In this document: piece after piece, positions 24,401-32,484 of the stretch
Layout of the letters: the number at the start of each line of letters is the position of its first letter
How positions within the stretch are numbered: position 1 is the stretch's first letter
Notes under the pieces: generated by a model
Told to the model about the DNA's origin: nothing
The model's database searches: none
What the model saw: only the letters and a program-made list of their open reading frames with translations
NCBI GenBank assembly: GCA_002753305.1
Contig: PEAC01000009.1
Location: 1-57,716 of the forward strand
Direction of reading: 5' to 3'
Origin: Nitrospirae bacterium MYbin6
GTDB taxonomy: Bacteria > Nitrospirota > Thermodesulfovibrionia > Thermodesulfovibrionales > Magnetobacteriaceae
Length of the DNA stretch: 57,716 nt
Made by a program: the position numbers and the translations under genes

Positions 24401-25046
24401 GATATTTTAAAAAATTGTTAAGCTGGCGATCAATAGATTCCACCTTTAATGAATATGGGAAATTTAAAACGAACGCGGCACGAGGGATACTGCCTGAGAG
24501 GTGGGAGCGCGCCCTTTTTATTTCCTCTTCGATGCCCTTTGCCCTCAGGGCAATCTCCGTCTTGCCGGCAAGCGGACTTGCAACCGTAATCATCAGTGCG
24601 TCCGTGTCGCCGTAGTCCTTGACAAACACAATCGGGCCGGCCCCGGGCGGAAGGTCGTTTATACTGTTTAGTTTGAGGTTTATGTCGCTGAACTCCTTAC
24701 CCGTGTCTTTGGCCTTGTCGGTAAGCTCTACGGTTACGACGGAAATGCTGCCCCTTGAGGATGTCTCAAGTTTCTTTACGTTTGGATTTTGTGAAATCTT
24801 CTCCTCTATCTTTCTCGTGACAAGCTGCTCAACGTCAACTGCCTTTGCACCGGGCCATGCGCATAGGGCCTGGGCCACGCGCACCGGCACATCGGGGTCC
24901 TTTAGCTTCGGCATTGCCATGTATCCCAAAATCCCCCAGAAAATGGCCACAAAAAGAAACACCCACGACACCTGGCGATGTTCCGTAAAAAACCTTGCCG
25001 TGTTGTGAGTCTTTTCTATAATCTCCTGGTCTGTCTTTCCGTGCAT
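21483..25046 (-). CDS. RND family efflux permease (AcrB-like)
   Basis: 1187 residues. It has the RND plan: an N-terminal TM helix (about 26-44), a large periplasmic loop, six TM helices (about 490-660), a second loop, and a last TM group ending near residue 1180. The proton-relay pair Asp-Asp of TM4 is present in GLLVDDPVVAGD (D554, D555). It is longer than AcrB (about 1050) because of extra sequence in the first loop, around residues 180-300. It exports substrates from periplasm or inner membrane through the adaptor and TolC-like partner encoded immediately upstream. The substrate is unknown. HAE-1 type is favoured over metal type because charged metal-relay residues are not seen. Confidence 0.92.
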   Translation of the reverse strand: MHGKTDQEIIEKTHNTARFFTEHRQVSWVFLFVAIFWGILGYMAMPKLKDPDVPVRVAQALCAWPGAKAVDVEQLVTRKIEEKISQNPNVKKLETSSRGSISVVTVELTDKAKDTGKEFSDINLKLNSINDLPPGAGPIVFVKDYGDTDALMITVASPLAGKTEIALRAKGIEEEIKRARSHLSGSIPRAAFVLNFPYSLKVESIDRQLNNFLKYLKENGVTGQHTPISGAGFTGLDMETTLKDEEIIGLLSRFADKHMQAQELHPDIWMPVVVRDPSEVEAKMAQVSGSKYSYRELDDFTDTMQKHLQTVPEVAKVSRTGVLGENIYLYYSQLRLASYGLQLSTIKDMIEARNVTVSGGRLEVSGKLANINPSSEFKDANDIGNVIIHSTKKGVPVYLRDLVEVSREYESPPTFLNTYGRYGPDGKWINTRAITVSVQMRKGEKIGKFGETVEERLDVLRKLLPNDLVISRISDQPQQVTENIDLFMKSLYEAIALVIVVALIGFWDWRSAFLMALSIPITLFMTFGMMYFLGIDIQQVSIASLIIALGLLVDDPVVAGDAVTNELNAGHPPLIAAWLGPTKLATAIMYATVTNIVAYLPFLILPGDTGLFIYSLPVVIACSLVASRLVSMTFIPMLSYYLLKPKKEKKPITEGGFAKRYYALCGWAIDNRKKVFAVSVIFLLICGYSIKGLKTSFFPKDLSYLSYVDIWLPVDAPLSKTSEIASQAENIIRETAEKYGKAHPDKNGKPRQILDSLTTFAGGGGPRFWFTVSPETQQQNYAQIIIKVNDKHDTGHIVYGIQKALTDNIFGAMIDVRQLETGVNIGAPVAVRILGDDIPMLRKIAGQIKAVFNSIDEAERIRDNVGENIFSVRLNVDPDRANLAGVTNRDVADSALMGINGYQISSFREGHKQIPITARLRMDERAQLSDIQNLYVISSDGKIKVPLSQVSRLGYGLETEEIYRRNQFRTIIVSCYPIPGVLPSELLAMAQSKIDEIRRNLPPGYLLEIGGEEEEQSKGFADLAIVLIVSVLMIFIALVMQFKNALKPLVVFAAIPYGVAAALISLVIMDQPFGFMAFLGVISLIGVIVSHIIVLFDFIEEKHAEGEPLRDALMDAGILRLRPILITVGATVLGLVPLAMHGGPLWEAMCYVQIGGLSFATVVTLILVPVLYSIFVLDLKIVKWEKV

Positions 25047-25049
25047 AGC

Positions 25050-26180
25050 CTAATCCGTGGGCCTGACCTGCTCGCCGTCCGATACGTAGTTCTGTCCGCT
25101 TACGATGACCTTTTCCCCTGCCTTAAGGCCCTTTTCGATTGCCACCCTGCTTGCCAGGATTTGCCCTATGGCAACAGGGCGTTTGCGGGCTATGTGTTTG
25201 CCCCCCTGTTCTTCGATTATGAAAACGGCAAACCTGGTGGAGTTATCCGATGGGCTTACTATCGCATTAAGCGGCACTGTGATTTCGGCACTGCCACTTG
25301 CTACCCTGACATTCTTATCAATTAGCATTGAGGCTATCACACCGGCCTTCAGGGCCTGGTTCGAGTTTGAAATCTTTACTTCTACGTTGAAGACCCTGCT
25401 CTGGTCATCGGCAAACGGGGCTATGCGCGTAATCTGCCCCTTAAACTCTGCCCCTTGCCGGGCCTCTATGGATACACGTACTGTGTCGCCGATTTTGAAT
25501 GCCCTCATCATCACATCCGGTACGCCAAAGACCACCCTCACGCTTGACGTATCGGCTATGGTAAAGGCATTAACCGAAGGGCCAGCAAGTGTGCCGTCCT
25601 CTATGTGGCGCTGAAATATAACCGAATCAAAGGGCACTATGAGCGAGCACTCATCAAGGGCGATTTGTGCCTCTCTCAACTGTGCAACGGCGGCAGCGTG
25701 GTCTGCCTCAGCACTCCCAAAGGCCGCCACTGCCTCGTCATACTGCGGCTTTGTGATGCTCTTTGTTGAAAAAAGATTACCGGCACGTTCATTGTCAAGC
25801 CGTGCCTTTGCGAGCTGTGCCTTTGCCTTTTCAAGCTGTGCCCTGGCCTGTGCTGCCTTCTCACGATACATCTTCTGCTCTATGCCGGCTAGCACTGTCC
25901 CTTTTTTGACGAAATCCCCTTCCTGTACGCTTCTCAGACTTCCATCGAAGTCCTTTACCTGAAAAATCCCCGTAACATAGCCGCTTGATTTAAAGGCCAT
26001 GTTCACCACCGCGTTTGGCACTATGGAGGCCGAGTATTTGAGTTCGCTGCCCTCTTTGAAGTCCTCTACTGTGGCAACCTTTACGAGGGTTACAGGCTTT
26101 ACATATTTTTCTTTCTTTTTACATCCTGAAATTGATGCTATCAGCATTAACGTCAATAACATGGCTGTTATGGCTTTCAT
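25050..26180 (-). CDS. RND efflux periplasmic adaptor (HlyD/AcrA family), lipoprotein
   Basis: 376 residues. The signal peptide ends in a lipobox (LMLIASISGC), so the mature protein is probably lipid-anchored at Cys20. Then come a beta-barrel/lipoyl half, a helical hairpin (AAQARAQLEKAKAQLAKARLDNERAG) and the second lipoyl half (ALDECSLIVPFDSVIFQRHIEDG). A C-terminal membrane-proximal domain contains VIVSGQNYVSDGEQV. It bridges the RND pump and the outer-membrane channel. Three bases separate it from the downstream pump gene. Confidence 0.92.
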   Translation of the reverse strand: MKAITAMLLTLMLIASISGCKKKEKYVKPVTLVKVATVEDFKEGSELKYSASIVPNAVVNMAFKSSGYVTGIFQVKDFDGSLRSVQEGDFVKKGTVLAGIEQKMYREKAAQARAQLEKAKAQLAKARLDNERAGNLFSTKSITKPQYDEAVAAFGSAEADHAAAVAQLREAQIALDECSLIVPFDSVIFQRHIEDGTLAGPSVNAFTIADTSSVRVVFGVPDVMMRAFKIGDTVRVSIEARQGAEFKGQITRIAPFADDQSRVFNVEVKISNSNQALKAGVIASMLIDKNVRVASGSAEITVPLNAIVSPSDNSTRFAVFIIEEQGGKHIARKRPVAIGQILASRVAIEKGLKAGEKVIVSGQNYVSDGEQVRPTD

Positions 26181-26183
26181 AAA

Positions 26184-27578
26184 TTATTCCTCCCCGAGGG
26201 CCTTGTCCAGGTCCGCGCGCGCGCTGAAGTATGTGCCTTGTGCCTCATGGCAGTGCCTGTTGGCTTCGGCCAGGGCGGCCTGGTCTTTGAGCAGGTCTTT
26301 TAGTAATATGGAGTTGGCCTTGTACAAGTTCATCGAAGCGGAGAGTTTCTCTTGTGCCGCTTCGCGCCCCAGGCGTCTGGCGTCCAGGAGCTTCTTAGTT
26401 TCCGTAAGTTTTCTGATGGTCTTATTTATATCTACCGAGGCCTTTGCTCGTGCCGCTTCAATTTCATTTTCTGCCTGTTGCAGTGCCCTCTTCCTTGCCG
26501 CAAGTTCGTGCCAGGTCTTTCCCCAGTCCGGCTGTTTCCATGTCAGGGTAAGCGATACATAGGTAAAACCCACTGGAAGACTGCTCATCGTGTGATAGTT
26601 AAAGCCCAGGCTCAGGTCGGGGATGAACTCTGAGGCCTTGGCATTTTTCGAGAATTCCGCTTGCATAGCGGTTAGCTCAGAGACCTTGATATCGGGGCGA
26701 CCCTTGAGGGCGCGCACTCTGGCATCTGCAAAATCCTCCTCTTTAAGCACAACTTCCGGTACTGGCATTATATCAAATGGTGTTTCTATGTCCCGCGCCA
26801 GAAGTTCATTCATCTGTTCCTTCATGGTGCGTACCGCATTTTTCATCGACATCTCGTCGTATTCGTATTTGGCAAGCTGTGCCTTTATATCAAGGGCCTC
26901 GTGCCTCAGTACGGTCTGCTGTTTGAGCTGGTCGTCAAGTACCCTGGAGAGTTCCCTGTAAAAGGCAATTGCCTCGTTGACGGCAAGAAGTGAGCTTTCC
27001 GATTGAATCAATTCATAATAGAGCTTTTTTACGCCGTTTACTAGTTCATGGCGGGCATGGCGTTCTTTCTCGGACGCTATTTCGTGTGTCTTTCTCTCCA
27101 CCTCGACTTCCATCGCTATGCGGTATATCTGCGATAGCGGCTGGGTTATACTGACCCCGGCATAGGCGTCGGTCTCGGCCGGGATGGTCAGCGTTGTCGT
27201 ACCGGACTGCCCATAGGAGGATGTTTGGATGCCGTAGAGTGAGTCATCTGAGACCTTAAATTTCATGTCGGTTAGTGTCCTCGTAACGGAGGCACTTAAT
27301 TGTATCTCCGGGTAGTACTGTGTCTTGGCTGCCTTAAGCGTGTCCTCTGTCTTTTGAACCTCAAGTACGGCATTCCTCAAGGTACGGTTGCCGGTTTTTG
27401 CCATGGCAACTGCCTGGTCAAGCGTAAGTGTTTGTACTTTTGCGGCGATGTTTGTGACGGGCCGCAAATCCCCCGTCTCGCAATACGCCGGGACACCAGC
27501 GAAACACGCGACTAGCATAACCACTATACAGATAAACCTTTTAGCCAACCGAGATACCCACCCTGCATGTAAACTCAA
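26184..27578 (-). CDS. TolC-like outer membrane efflux protein
   Basis: 464 residues. An N-terminal signal peptide precedes two outer-membrane-efflux-protein repeats, with helical stretches such as LTLDQAVAMAKTGNRTLRNA and a typical SVTRTLTD/SITQPLSQ beta segment. It forms the exit channel for the adaptor and pump genes that follow within 3-4 bp. The longest frame begins with TTG at 27578. A TTG at 27548 (LAKRFICIVVML), preceded by GGGTGGG, is a credible alternative start. Confidence 0.88.
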   Translation of the reverse strand: MSLHAGWVSRLAKRFICIVVMLVACFAGVPAYCETGDLRPVTNIAAKVQTLTLDQAVAMAKTGNRTLRNAVLEVQKTEDTLKAAKTQYYPEIQLSASVTRTLTDMKFKVSDDSLYGIQTSSYGQSGTTTLTIPAETDAYAGVSITQPLSQIYRIAMEVEVERKTHEIASEKERHARHELVNGVKKLYYELIQSESSLLAVNEAIAFYRELSRVLDDQLKQQTVLRHEALDIKAQLAKYEYDEMSMKNAVRTMKEQMNELLARDIETPFDIMPVPEVVLKEEDFADARVRALKGRPDIKVSELTAMQAEFSKNAKASEFIPDLSLGFNYHTMSSLPVGFTYVSLTLTWKQPDWGKTWHELAARKRALQQAENEIEAARAKASVDINKTIRKLTETKKLLDARRLGREAAQEKLSASMNLYKANSILLKDLLKDQAALAEANRHCHEAQGTYFSARADLDKALGEE

Positions 27579-27622
27579 AACTACCGATGAATGTGCCGAT
27601 TGGACGATTTATGCCGCCATAA

Positions 27623-28030
27623 TCAAGTAACACACTCAAGTTCATGCTCGAATATTTTATGAGGAAGCTTTACGTCTTTGGCGGAAAGTAAACCCCTCTT
27701 GACTTCTACGATGGAGGGATTTGAGGACTCGAAACGATCGATTAAGTATCTAGCTGCGTCGCCCGGGTTAATAACGTCACCGCAGGTAAAGATATCCACG
27801 GCGGCATAATTATATTCCGGCCAAGTGTGAATGGACAGATGTGATTCGGCAATAATCACCATCCCGCTGATACCGAAGGGGTTAAACTCGTGGAAGGATA
27901 CGTCTACAATAGTTGCATTTGCTGCCTTTGCCGCGCTGACCATCGCGTCAGTTACATCTTTTACGCTTGACATTGACCTTGGATTACAATCCCTTAATTC
28001 CACTAATAAATGAGTACCTAAAGCATGCAA
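27623..28030 (-). CDS. speD: S-adenosylmethionine decarboxylase proenzyme
   Basis: 135 residues from a TTG start, chosen because AGGAGGG lies 8 nt upstream (28038-28045). The resulting N-terminus MHALGTHLLVEL also matches the family. With this start the self-cleavage site is Glu62-Ser63 within AESHLSIHTWPE, and the helper residues are His68 and Cys83. As recalled, these are the same numbers as in the Thermotoga enzyme. Self-processing creates a pyruvoyl cofactor; decarboxylated SAM is then used for spermidine. A longer frame back to an ATG at 28060 also exists but has no ribosome-binding site. No speE gene is adjacent. Confidence 0.93.
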   Translation of the reverse strand: MHALGTHLLVELRDCNPRSMSSVKDVTDAMVSAAKAANATIVDVSFHEFNPFGISGMVIIAESHLSIHTWPEYNYAAVDIFTCGDVINPGDAARYLIDRFESSNPSIVEVKRGLLSAKDVKLPHKIFEHELECVT

Positions 28031-28087
28031 TTCCCTACCCTCCTGAAAGTAAAAAATCACAGGGAATCATATCCCACATGGAATGTG

Positions 28088-28117
28088 ATGATACCCTTAA
28101 GGATATGTTTTTGTCAA
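28088..28117 (-). promoter_or_regulatory. Promoter of speD
   Basis: Minus strand: -35 TTGACA (28112-28117), 18-nt spacer, -10 TATCAT (28088-28093), giving a leader of about 50 nt. Further upstream, at 28165-28180, is a small GC hairpin (GGCGC/GCGCC) that may end transcription from the Nudix gene, although the T-run is weak. Confidence 0.55.
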
Positions 28118-28252
28118 TAGCAAATTACACACACATAATTTATTTTGGGTTAAGATTTTCCATTGGCGCAGCCCAGCGCCACCGATCAGGGTTTTTAACG
28201 GATGTTCCTGGCGAAAAAGTGCGTAATAATGCTATAAGTATGTGATATTACT

Positions 28253-28708
28253 TCATAATACGGCGGGATGGCAGTTTTCTCTTAGCAGATTCCCCGCTTC
28301 GATATATTGTTTAATTTCGCGGAGCAGCCTTTTCCCTTCGCTAAAGGTAATCGTAGCCTCGGCCTCTTTGTACTCTGCCCATTTATAGGCCTGTATCTCT
28401 TCGTGCTGGATAGTTACTTCTTTACTTTTTACGCGGCCAATGAAGTATTGGACGGTTTTATTGAAGCGCTTATTATCTCTTATGAACGAATACTGCTCGA
28501 TGAAGGATTTGTCCTTTAAGACATGTCCACCGTGAATACCTGTCTCTTCTGTGAATTCGCGGCACGCGGCCTCATAGGGGGTCTCAATGCCCTCAGCGTG
28601 GCCCTTGGGGAAGGCCCAGTGCCCGGCATTGTGTTGAATCAACAGATAGAAAACCGTACCGCCTTCTATAAACACAGGGACGACCCCGTATGACCTGTCT
28701 TCTAACAT
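28253..28708 (-). CDS. Nudix hydrolase
   Basis: 151 residues from ATG 28708, chosen because GAGGTG lies 8-9 nt upstream; a GTG at 28720 in frame is the alternative. The full Nudix box is present as GHAEGIETPYEAACREFTEETGI, matching Gx5Ex7REUxEExGU. The FPKGHAE start and C-terminal EIQAYKWAEYKEA resemble the diadenosine-tetraphosphate hydrolase subgroup. It would cleave a nucleoside diphosphate linked to another group; the exact substrate is uncertain. It lies 34 bp downstream of the ABC permease gene on the same strand. Confidence 0.85.
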   Translation of the reverse strand: MLEDRSYGVVPVFIEGGTVFYLLIQHNAGHWAFPKGHAEGIETPYEAACREFTEETGIHGGHVLKDKSFIEQYSFIRDNKRFNKTVQYFIGRVKSKEVTIQHEEIQAYKWAEYKEAEATITFSEGKRLLREIKQYIEAGNLLRENCHPAVL

Positions 28709-28742
28709 ATTGTTTATCACCTCGCTATTTTTATATTACCTG

Positions 28743-29537
28743 TCAATCAATAAGGCGCCTTCGCAATCTCTTTAAGGCAAGATATCCTGCCAATACGGTA
28801 AAGGCGGCAATATAGAGGACGTCAAATAATAATGCAGAACTGAACTGGCTAAGGCAAAGGGCACGAGCCAGCCTGACGGGATGCGTCAGCGGCAGGAGTT
28901 CTGAGACATATCTCAACGCCTCAGGCAGCTCTTCCACGGGGAATACTACGCCGGATACAAAAAACATCGGCGATAGAAACCCTGTAAAATAAAAATTAAA
29001 AAAACTTATCGTCTTCACATAGGATGTAACCAGAAGCGACAGCGACGCAAACATTAATCCAGTGATAAACCCTGCAAATGGCATCACCAGCCCCCCGGGC
29101 AACGGTATAATCCCAAACGGCGCCGCCACGGCCAGCACCGCAAACGCGAAGAAAAACCCCTTCGTCCCCGCCCACAGTATCTCCCCCATTATAAGATCGT
29201 TGACGCTTATCGGCGCTGCCAACATGCCGTCATATACCTTGTTGAACTCCAGATTGATAAACGTCCCAAACGTACACTCAAACGACGCCGTCATCATGGC
29301 CGTCGTTATCGGCAGCCCCATGGCAAGAAACCCCACATATGGAATGGCCCCAAAGTTTGGCACATACTTGCCCAGGCCCAGCCCTATGCCTGCCAGAAAT
29401 ATTAACGGCTCCAAAAACGGCGGCAGCCCGTTGCTTAACAGATTACTTGAATAGACGCGCATGTGCCGGTACCATACGGAGTAAATCCTGCCTGCCAGCG
29501 GCGGGTATGCCCTGTGGCCGCTATCCTGCGTCATCAA
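28743..29537 (-). CDS. ABC-2 type transporter permease
   Basis: 264 residues with six predicted membrane helices. The ABC-2 signature is GFLSPMFFVSGVVFPVEELPEALRYVSELLPLTHPVRLAR near residues 190-230. The NodJ-like member pairs with the ATPase encoded just upstream (17-bp overlap). Families of this type export polysaccharides, lipids or drugs; substrate not determinable here. Confidence 0.88.
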   Translation of the reverse strand: MMTQDSGHRAYPPLAGRIYSVWYRHMRVYSSNLLSNGLPPFLEPLIFLAGIGLGLGKYVPNFGAIPYVGFLAMGLPITTAMMTASFECTFGTFINLEFNKVYDGMLAAPISVNDLIMGEILWAGTKGFFFAFAVLAVAAPFGIIPLPGGLVMPFAGFITGLMFASLSLLVTSYVKTISFFNFYFTGFLSPMFFVSGVVFPVEELPEALRYVSELLPLTHPVRLARALCLSQFSSALLFDVLYIAAFTVLAGYLALKRLRRRLID

Positions 29538-30453
29538 GCGCCCTCCCCGTGGCCTTTATAAACAAATCCTCAAGGTTTGAGAATCTGAGGAAATAATCCC
29601 CAGGCTCAAGCAGTGCCGAGATCTCATTCAGCGCCTCAATGTTGTCGCTGTATACGTGCAGGGTCTCCTTTGACAGGTCGGCCCGTATCGACGGGGAATC
29701 CAGACAGGCCTGGATTTTATCAACATGGTCTTTGTTTATGATGTCAAGGACATACTTTTCCATGCTTTGCTGAAGGAGTTGGCGCGGGGGGCCTTCGATG
29801 ATTTTCTCCCCTTTGTGCATTATTATGAGGTTGTCACAGAGTTGAAATGCCTCCTCCATGTAGTGTGTCGTCAGGAGCATGGTGATGCCGTTTTTTTTCA
29901 TCTGCCTGAGCTTATCCCATATCATGTGGCGTACCTGGGGGTCAAGGCCGGTTGTAGGTTCGTCAAGTATCAGGATTTTCGGGGCGTTTAGCAGGGCGCG
30001 CGCTATTATCAGACGCCTCTTCATCCCGCCGGAGAGTTCCCTGATCTTTGAGTGTCTCTTGTCGACCAGCTCCATTGTTTCTATAAGCGGCTCTATCGCC
30101 TTTTTCGCGGCCTTTCCCGTGAGGCCGTAAAACTTTGCAAACAGCGCCAGGTTTTGATATACGTTTAGCTCGCCGTCAAGGTTGTCATCCTGGGGGACTA
30201 CGCCAAGGAGGTGCCTTACGTTTAGCGGGTTGTGCTGCGGGTCAAAGCCGCTGACATGTATCAGGCCCTCTGGTTTGGCGTCTCTTTCCGCCTTCCCATA
30301 GACCATCTTCATCATTGTGGTCTTGCCGGCGCCATTGGGGCCAAGCAGGCCAAAACACTCGGCCTCTCTTACGGTGAATGACAGGGCGTTTACCGCCTTT
30401 GTCCTGCCGTATGACTTATGTACGTTTTGTACGGTTATAATGCCGGGGCACAT
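29521..30453 (-). CDS. ABC transporter ATP-binding protein (NodI/DrrA-like)
   Basis: 310 residues. Walker A is GPNGAGKTTMM, the Q-loop is VVPQDD, the signature is ELSGGMKRRLIIARAL, Walker B is KILILDEPTTGLD and the switch His lies in LLTTHYMEEA. A C-terminal extension of about 90 residues, typical of the DrrA/NodI group, follows the ATPase core. It powers the ABC-2 permease encoded downstream. The start is near-adjacent (9 bp) to the end of the upstream propeller gene. Confidence 0.92.
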   Translation of the reverse strand: MCPGIITVQNVHKSYGRTKAVNALSFTVREAECFGLLGPNGAGKTTMMKMVYGKAERDAKPEGLIHVSGFDPQHNPLNVRHLLGVVPQDDNLDGELNVYQNLALFAKFYGLTGKAAKKAIEPLIETMELVDKRHSKIRELSGGMKRRLIIARALLNAPKILILDEPTTGLDPQVRHMIWDKLRQMKKNGITMLLTTHYMEEAFQLCDNLIIMHKGEKIIEGPPRQLLQQSMEKYVLDIINKDHVDKIQACLDSPSIRADLSKETLHVYSDNIEALNEISALLEPGDYFLRFSNLEDLFIKATGRALDDAG

Positions 30454-30462
30454 GTGTCTGCG

Positions 30463-31833
30463 TCAGGGCCACTGCCGCATAAAAACTGTTGGCGCGTATG
30501 CCGGGGCCACATGTGTGTCCTGTGGCACTATAAACGTATCCTGGCTGGACATAAACGTATCCATCGCGGTTGTGAACGTGTCTCTTACATAGGCGTTCGT
30601 GTCGACCCCCAAAATATATGGCCTTGATGAAACGGGGAGCGTGCCGTCTTTTGAGAGCCTTATTACCCATAGGTCAGAGCCTCCGGCGCCAAAGGAGCTT
30701 GTCTGCCCGGCGATGGCTATGCCGCCATCGGCGTATACGGCAGAGGAGTAGGCGTGTGCCGAGTCGTCCAGTCCGCCGCCAAAGGTCTTTTGCCAGAGCA
30801 CTTCCCCCTGCGCGTTTATCTTAAACACCCAGGCATCTAGCCCACCGGCTCCGAAGGAGTTCGTGTCTCCCGCTGCAACGTAACCGTTGTCCGGCATCCG
30901 TGATATTGAAAATGCCTGGTCATCGCCTGAGCCGCCCTCGGCCTTCTGCCATAAAATCAAGCCGTCTGCGTTTAATTTCACAATCCATACGTCCAGATCT
31001 CCTGCGTTAAAGGAATCCGAGTATGCCGCAAATATATAGCCGCCCTCGGCGGTGTTTTCAACTGTGTAGACGCTTTCGATACCGGGGCCGCCGTAGGACT
31101 TTTGCCACTCTATATTGCCGCTTTCGCCGAGCTTCAACAGCCAGACGTCCTGGTTGCCTGAGGATGGCAATAAGTTAAAGTTATTGGCCTGCCCTGCGAC
31201 GATGAAGCCGCTGGCTGAGGCCTGCCGCACCGCGTAAGTGTTCTCAAGTCCGGGGCCACCGCAGGTCTTTTGCCACCTGACGGAGCCGTCGGCGTTCAGG
31301 CGCAAGAGCCAAATATCGTGTGCGCCGGCGCCGAATGAGGCCGTATAGCCGACAACGATATAACCGCCGTCAGGGGTTTGCTCAATGGACTTTGCGTATT
31401 CGGTCAGGGGGCCGCCGTAGGTCTTCTGCCACTGAATAGCGCCCGTTGAGGAGAGTTTAACAATCCACATGTCATACTGCCCGGCGCCGAATGTAGTCGT
31501 ATAGCCGGCAACAATCAGGCCGCCGTCTGAGGTTGCCTTAATGGATTGAATGTCTTCGTCGCCCGTGCCGCCGTATGTATATTGCCACAGGGGGAGGCCC
31601 GCGGCGTCAAGTTTTACGATAAGAAAATCCCTGTCTCCAGCGCCGTATGAGCGTGTGTAGCCGCCAAGAACGGTTCCGTTGTCGGGTGCCAGTGCCACAG
31701 TGTAGGCGGCATCGTCAAAGAAACCGCCAATAGTGGCGGCATATCCTGTTGCCTGGGCATAGAGGGGTGCCGGCATGGCTGCCGTTAATGTTGCCGCAAC
31801 TAATAATAGTCTCAATACCTGGTTTAACCTCAC
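30463..31833 (-). CDS. Secreted seven-repeat beta-propeller protein
   Basis: Start placed at GTG 31833 (456 residues) because translation then begins with VRLNQVLRLLLVAATLTAA, a clear signal peptide cut near APLYAQA. The longer open frame to 31974 would overlap the divergent lipoprotein's leader. Seven repeats of about 52 residues follow, each with GGxIVAGYTxSFGAG-D-WIVKLxxxGxxxWQKTYGG. Seven such blades would close into a beta propeller. After them come about 60 residues rich in Thr/Asp (TAMDTFMSSQDTFIVPQD). It is probably extracellular or periplasmic; the partner is unknown. TATAAT at 31840-31845 lies 6 nt before the GTG. Confidence 0.7.
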   Translation of the reverse strand: MRLNQVLRLLLVAATLTAAMPAPLYAQATGYAATIGGFFDDAAYTVALAPDNGTVLGGYTRSYGAGDRDFLIVKLDAAGLPLWQYTYGGTGDEDIQSIKATSDGGLIVAGYTTTFGAGQYDMWIVKLSSTGAIQWQKTYGGPLTEYAKSIEQTPDGGYIVVGYTASFGAGAHDIWLLRLNADGSVRWQKTCGGPGLENTYAVRQASASGFIVAGQANNFNLLPSSGNQDVWLLKLGESGNIEWQKSYGGPGIESVYTVENTAEGGYIFAAYSDSFNAGDLDVWIVKLNADGLILWQKAEGGSGDDQAFSISRMPDNGYVAAGDTNSFGAGGLDAWVFKINAQGEVLWQKTFGGGLDDSAHAYSSAVYADGGIAIAGQTSSFGAGGSDLWVIRLSKDGTLPVSSRPYILGVDTNAYVRDTFTTAMDTFMSSQDTFIVPQDTHVAPAYAPTVFMRQWP

Positions 31834-31839
31834 ACGGTT

Positions 31840-31845
31840 ATTATA
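31840..31845 (-). promoter_or_regulatory. -10 box giving a probable leaderless transcript for the propeller gene
   Basis: Minus-strand TATAAT with 6 nt (AACCGT) before the GTG at 31833; no Shine-Dalgarno sequence and no strong -35. This spacing is one reason for choosing the GTG start. Confidence 0.4.
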
Positions 31846-31965
31846 CAAAAATTTCCATGTATCGCGCACACGAAAAATATATTGGTTGAGGCAGCTTGAC
31901 GGGTTATGGTAATATGTATTGTGCCGCGAGGCGAAATTCGAGGAGTACATAGTTTGGAGGTATCC

Positions 31966-32469
31966 ATGAGACACGTCTCAAAGTTGTTTGTTTTATCTGT
32001 TGCGGTGTTCTTTGTGTTTTCCTGCAGCTATGTCAGCGAGTTTGTCAATCCATTCGGGTTGGACAAGGAAAATCCCCTTGGCACCATCGCAAAGCTCGAT
32101 GACCAGATCCGGTTGCTGCTTGCCGTTGATAAAGTGGACGCGGGGAGAAATGTCTATAAATATAAGGGCAAAAAGACAGAGGAGACTATAACGATAGATC
32201 TGGACGAAAACAACAAGGTAATACGGGTATCGGCCTATATCGTGGGGCAGTCGTCGCCGGTTAAGAGTTTTTTAACGGCATATTGGAGAAAGGTCAACGG
32301 CACTGATGCCGACCCAAAACAGATACCGGGAAGTAAGTCCCCACACGGCGATAACTACGACAGGGCTGACCTGTTGACCGATGCTGCCACAGGGGTCTGG
32401 TATATCTATCAAAACATTGAAGAGCTTGAGATATCACAAAAGGGACACGAGAGGCTTCCACGCAGTTAA
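31966..32469 (+). CDS. Lipoprotein of unknown function
   Basis: 167 residues from ATG 31966, chosen over an upstream in-frame start because GGAGG sits 5 nt before it and the product then begins with a lipoprotein signal peptide (LFVLSVAVFFVFSC). The mature part is mostly polar alpha/beta, with IDLDENNKVIRVSAYI and VWYIYQNIEELE. I do not recognise the family. It is divergently transcribed from the propeller gene. Confidence 0.65.
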   Translation: MRHVSKLFVLSVAVFFVFSCSYVSEFVNPFGLDKENPLGTIAKLDDQIRLLLAVDKVDAGRNVYKYKGKKTEETITIDLDENNKVIRVSAYIVGQSSPVKSFLTAYWRKVNGTDADPKQIPGSKSPHGDNYDRADLLTDAATGVWYIYQNIEELEISQKGHERLPRS

Positions 32470-32484
32470 CCTCGATTTTACAAA

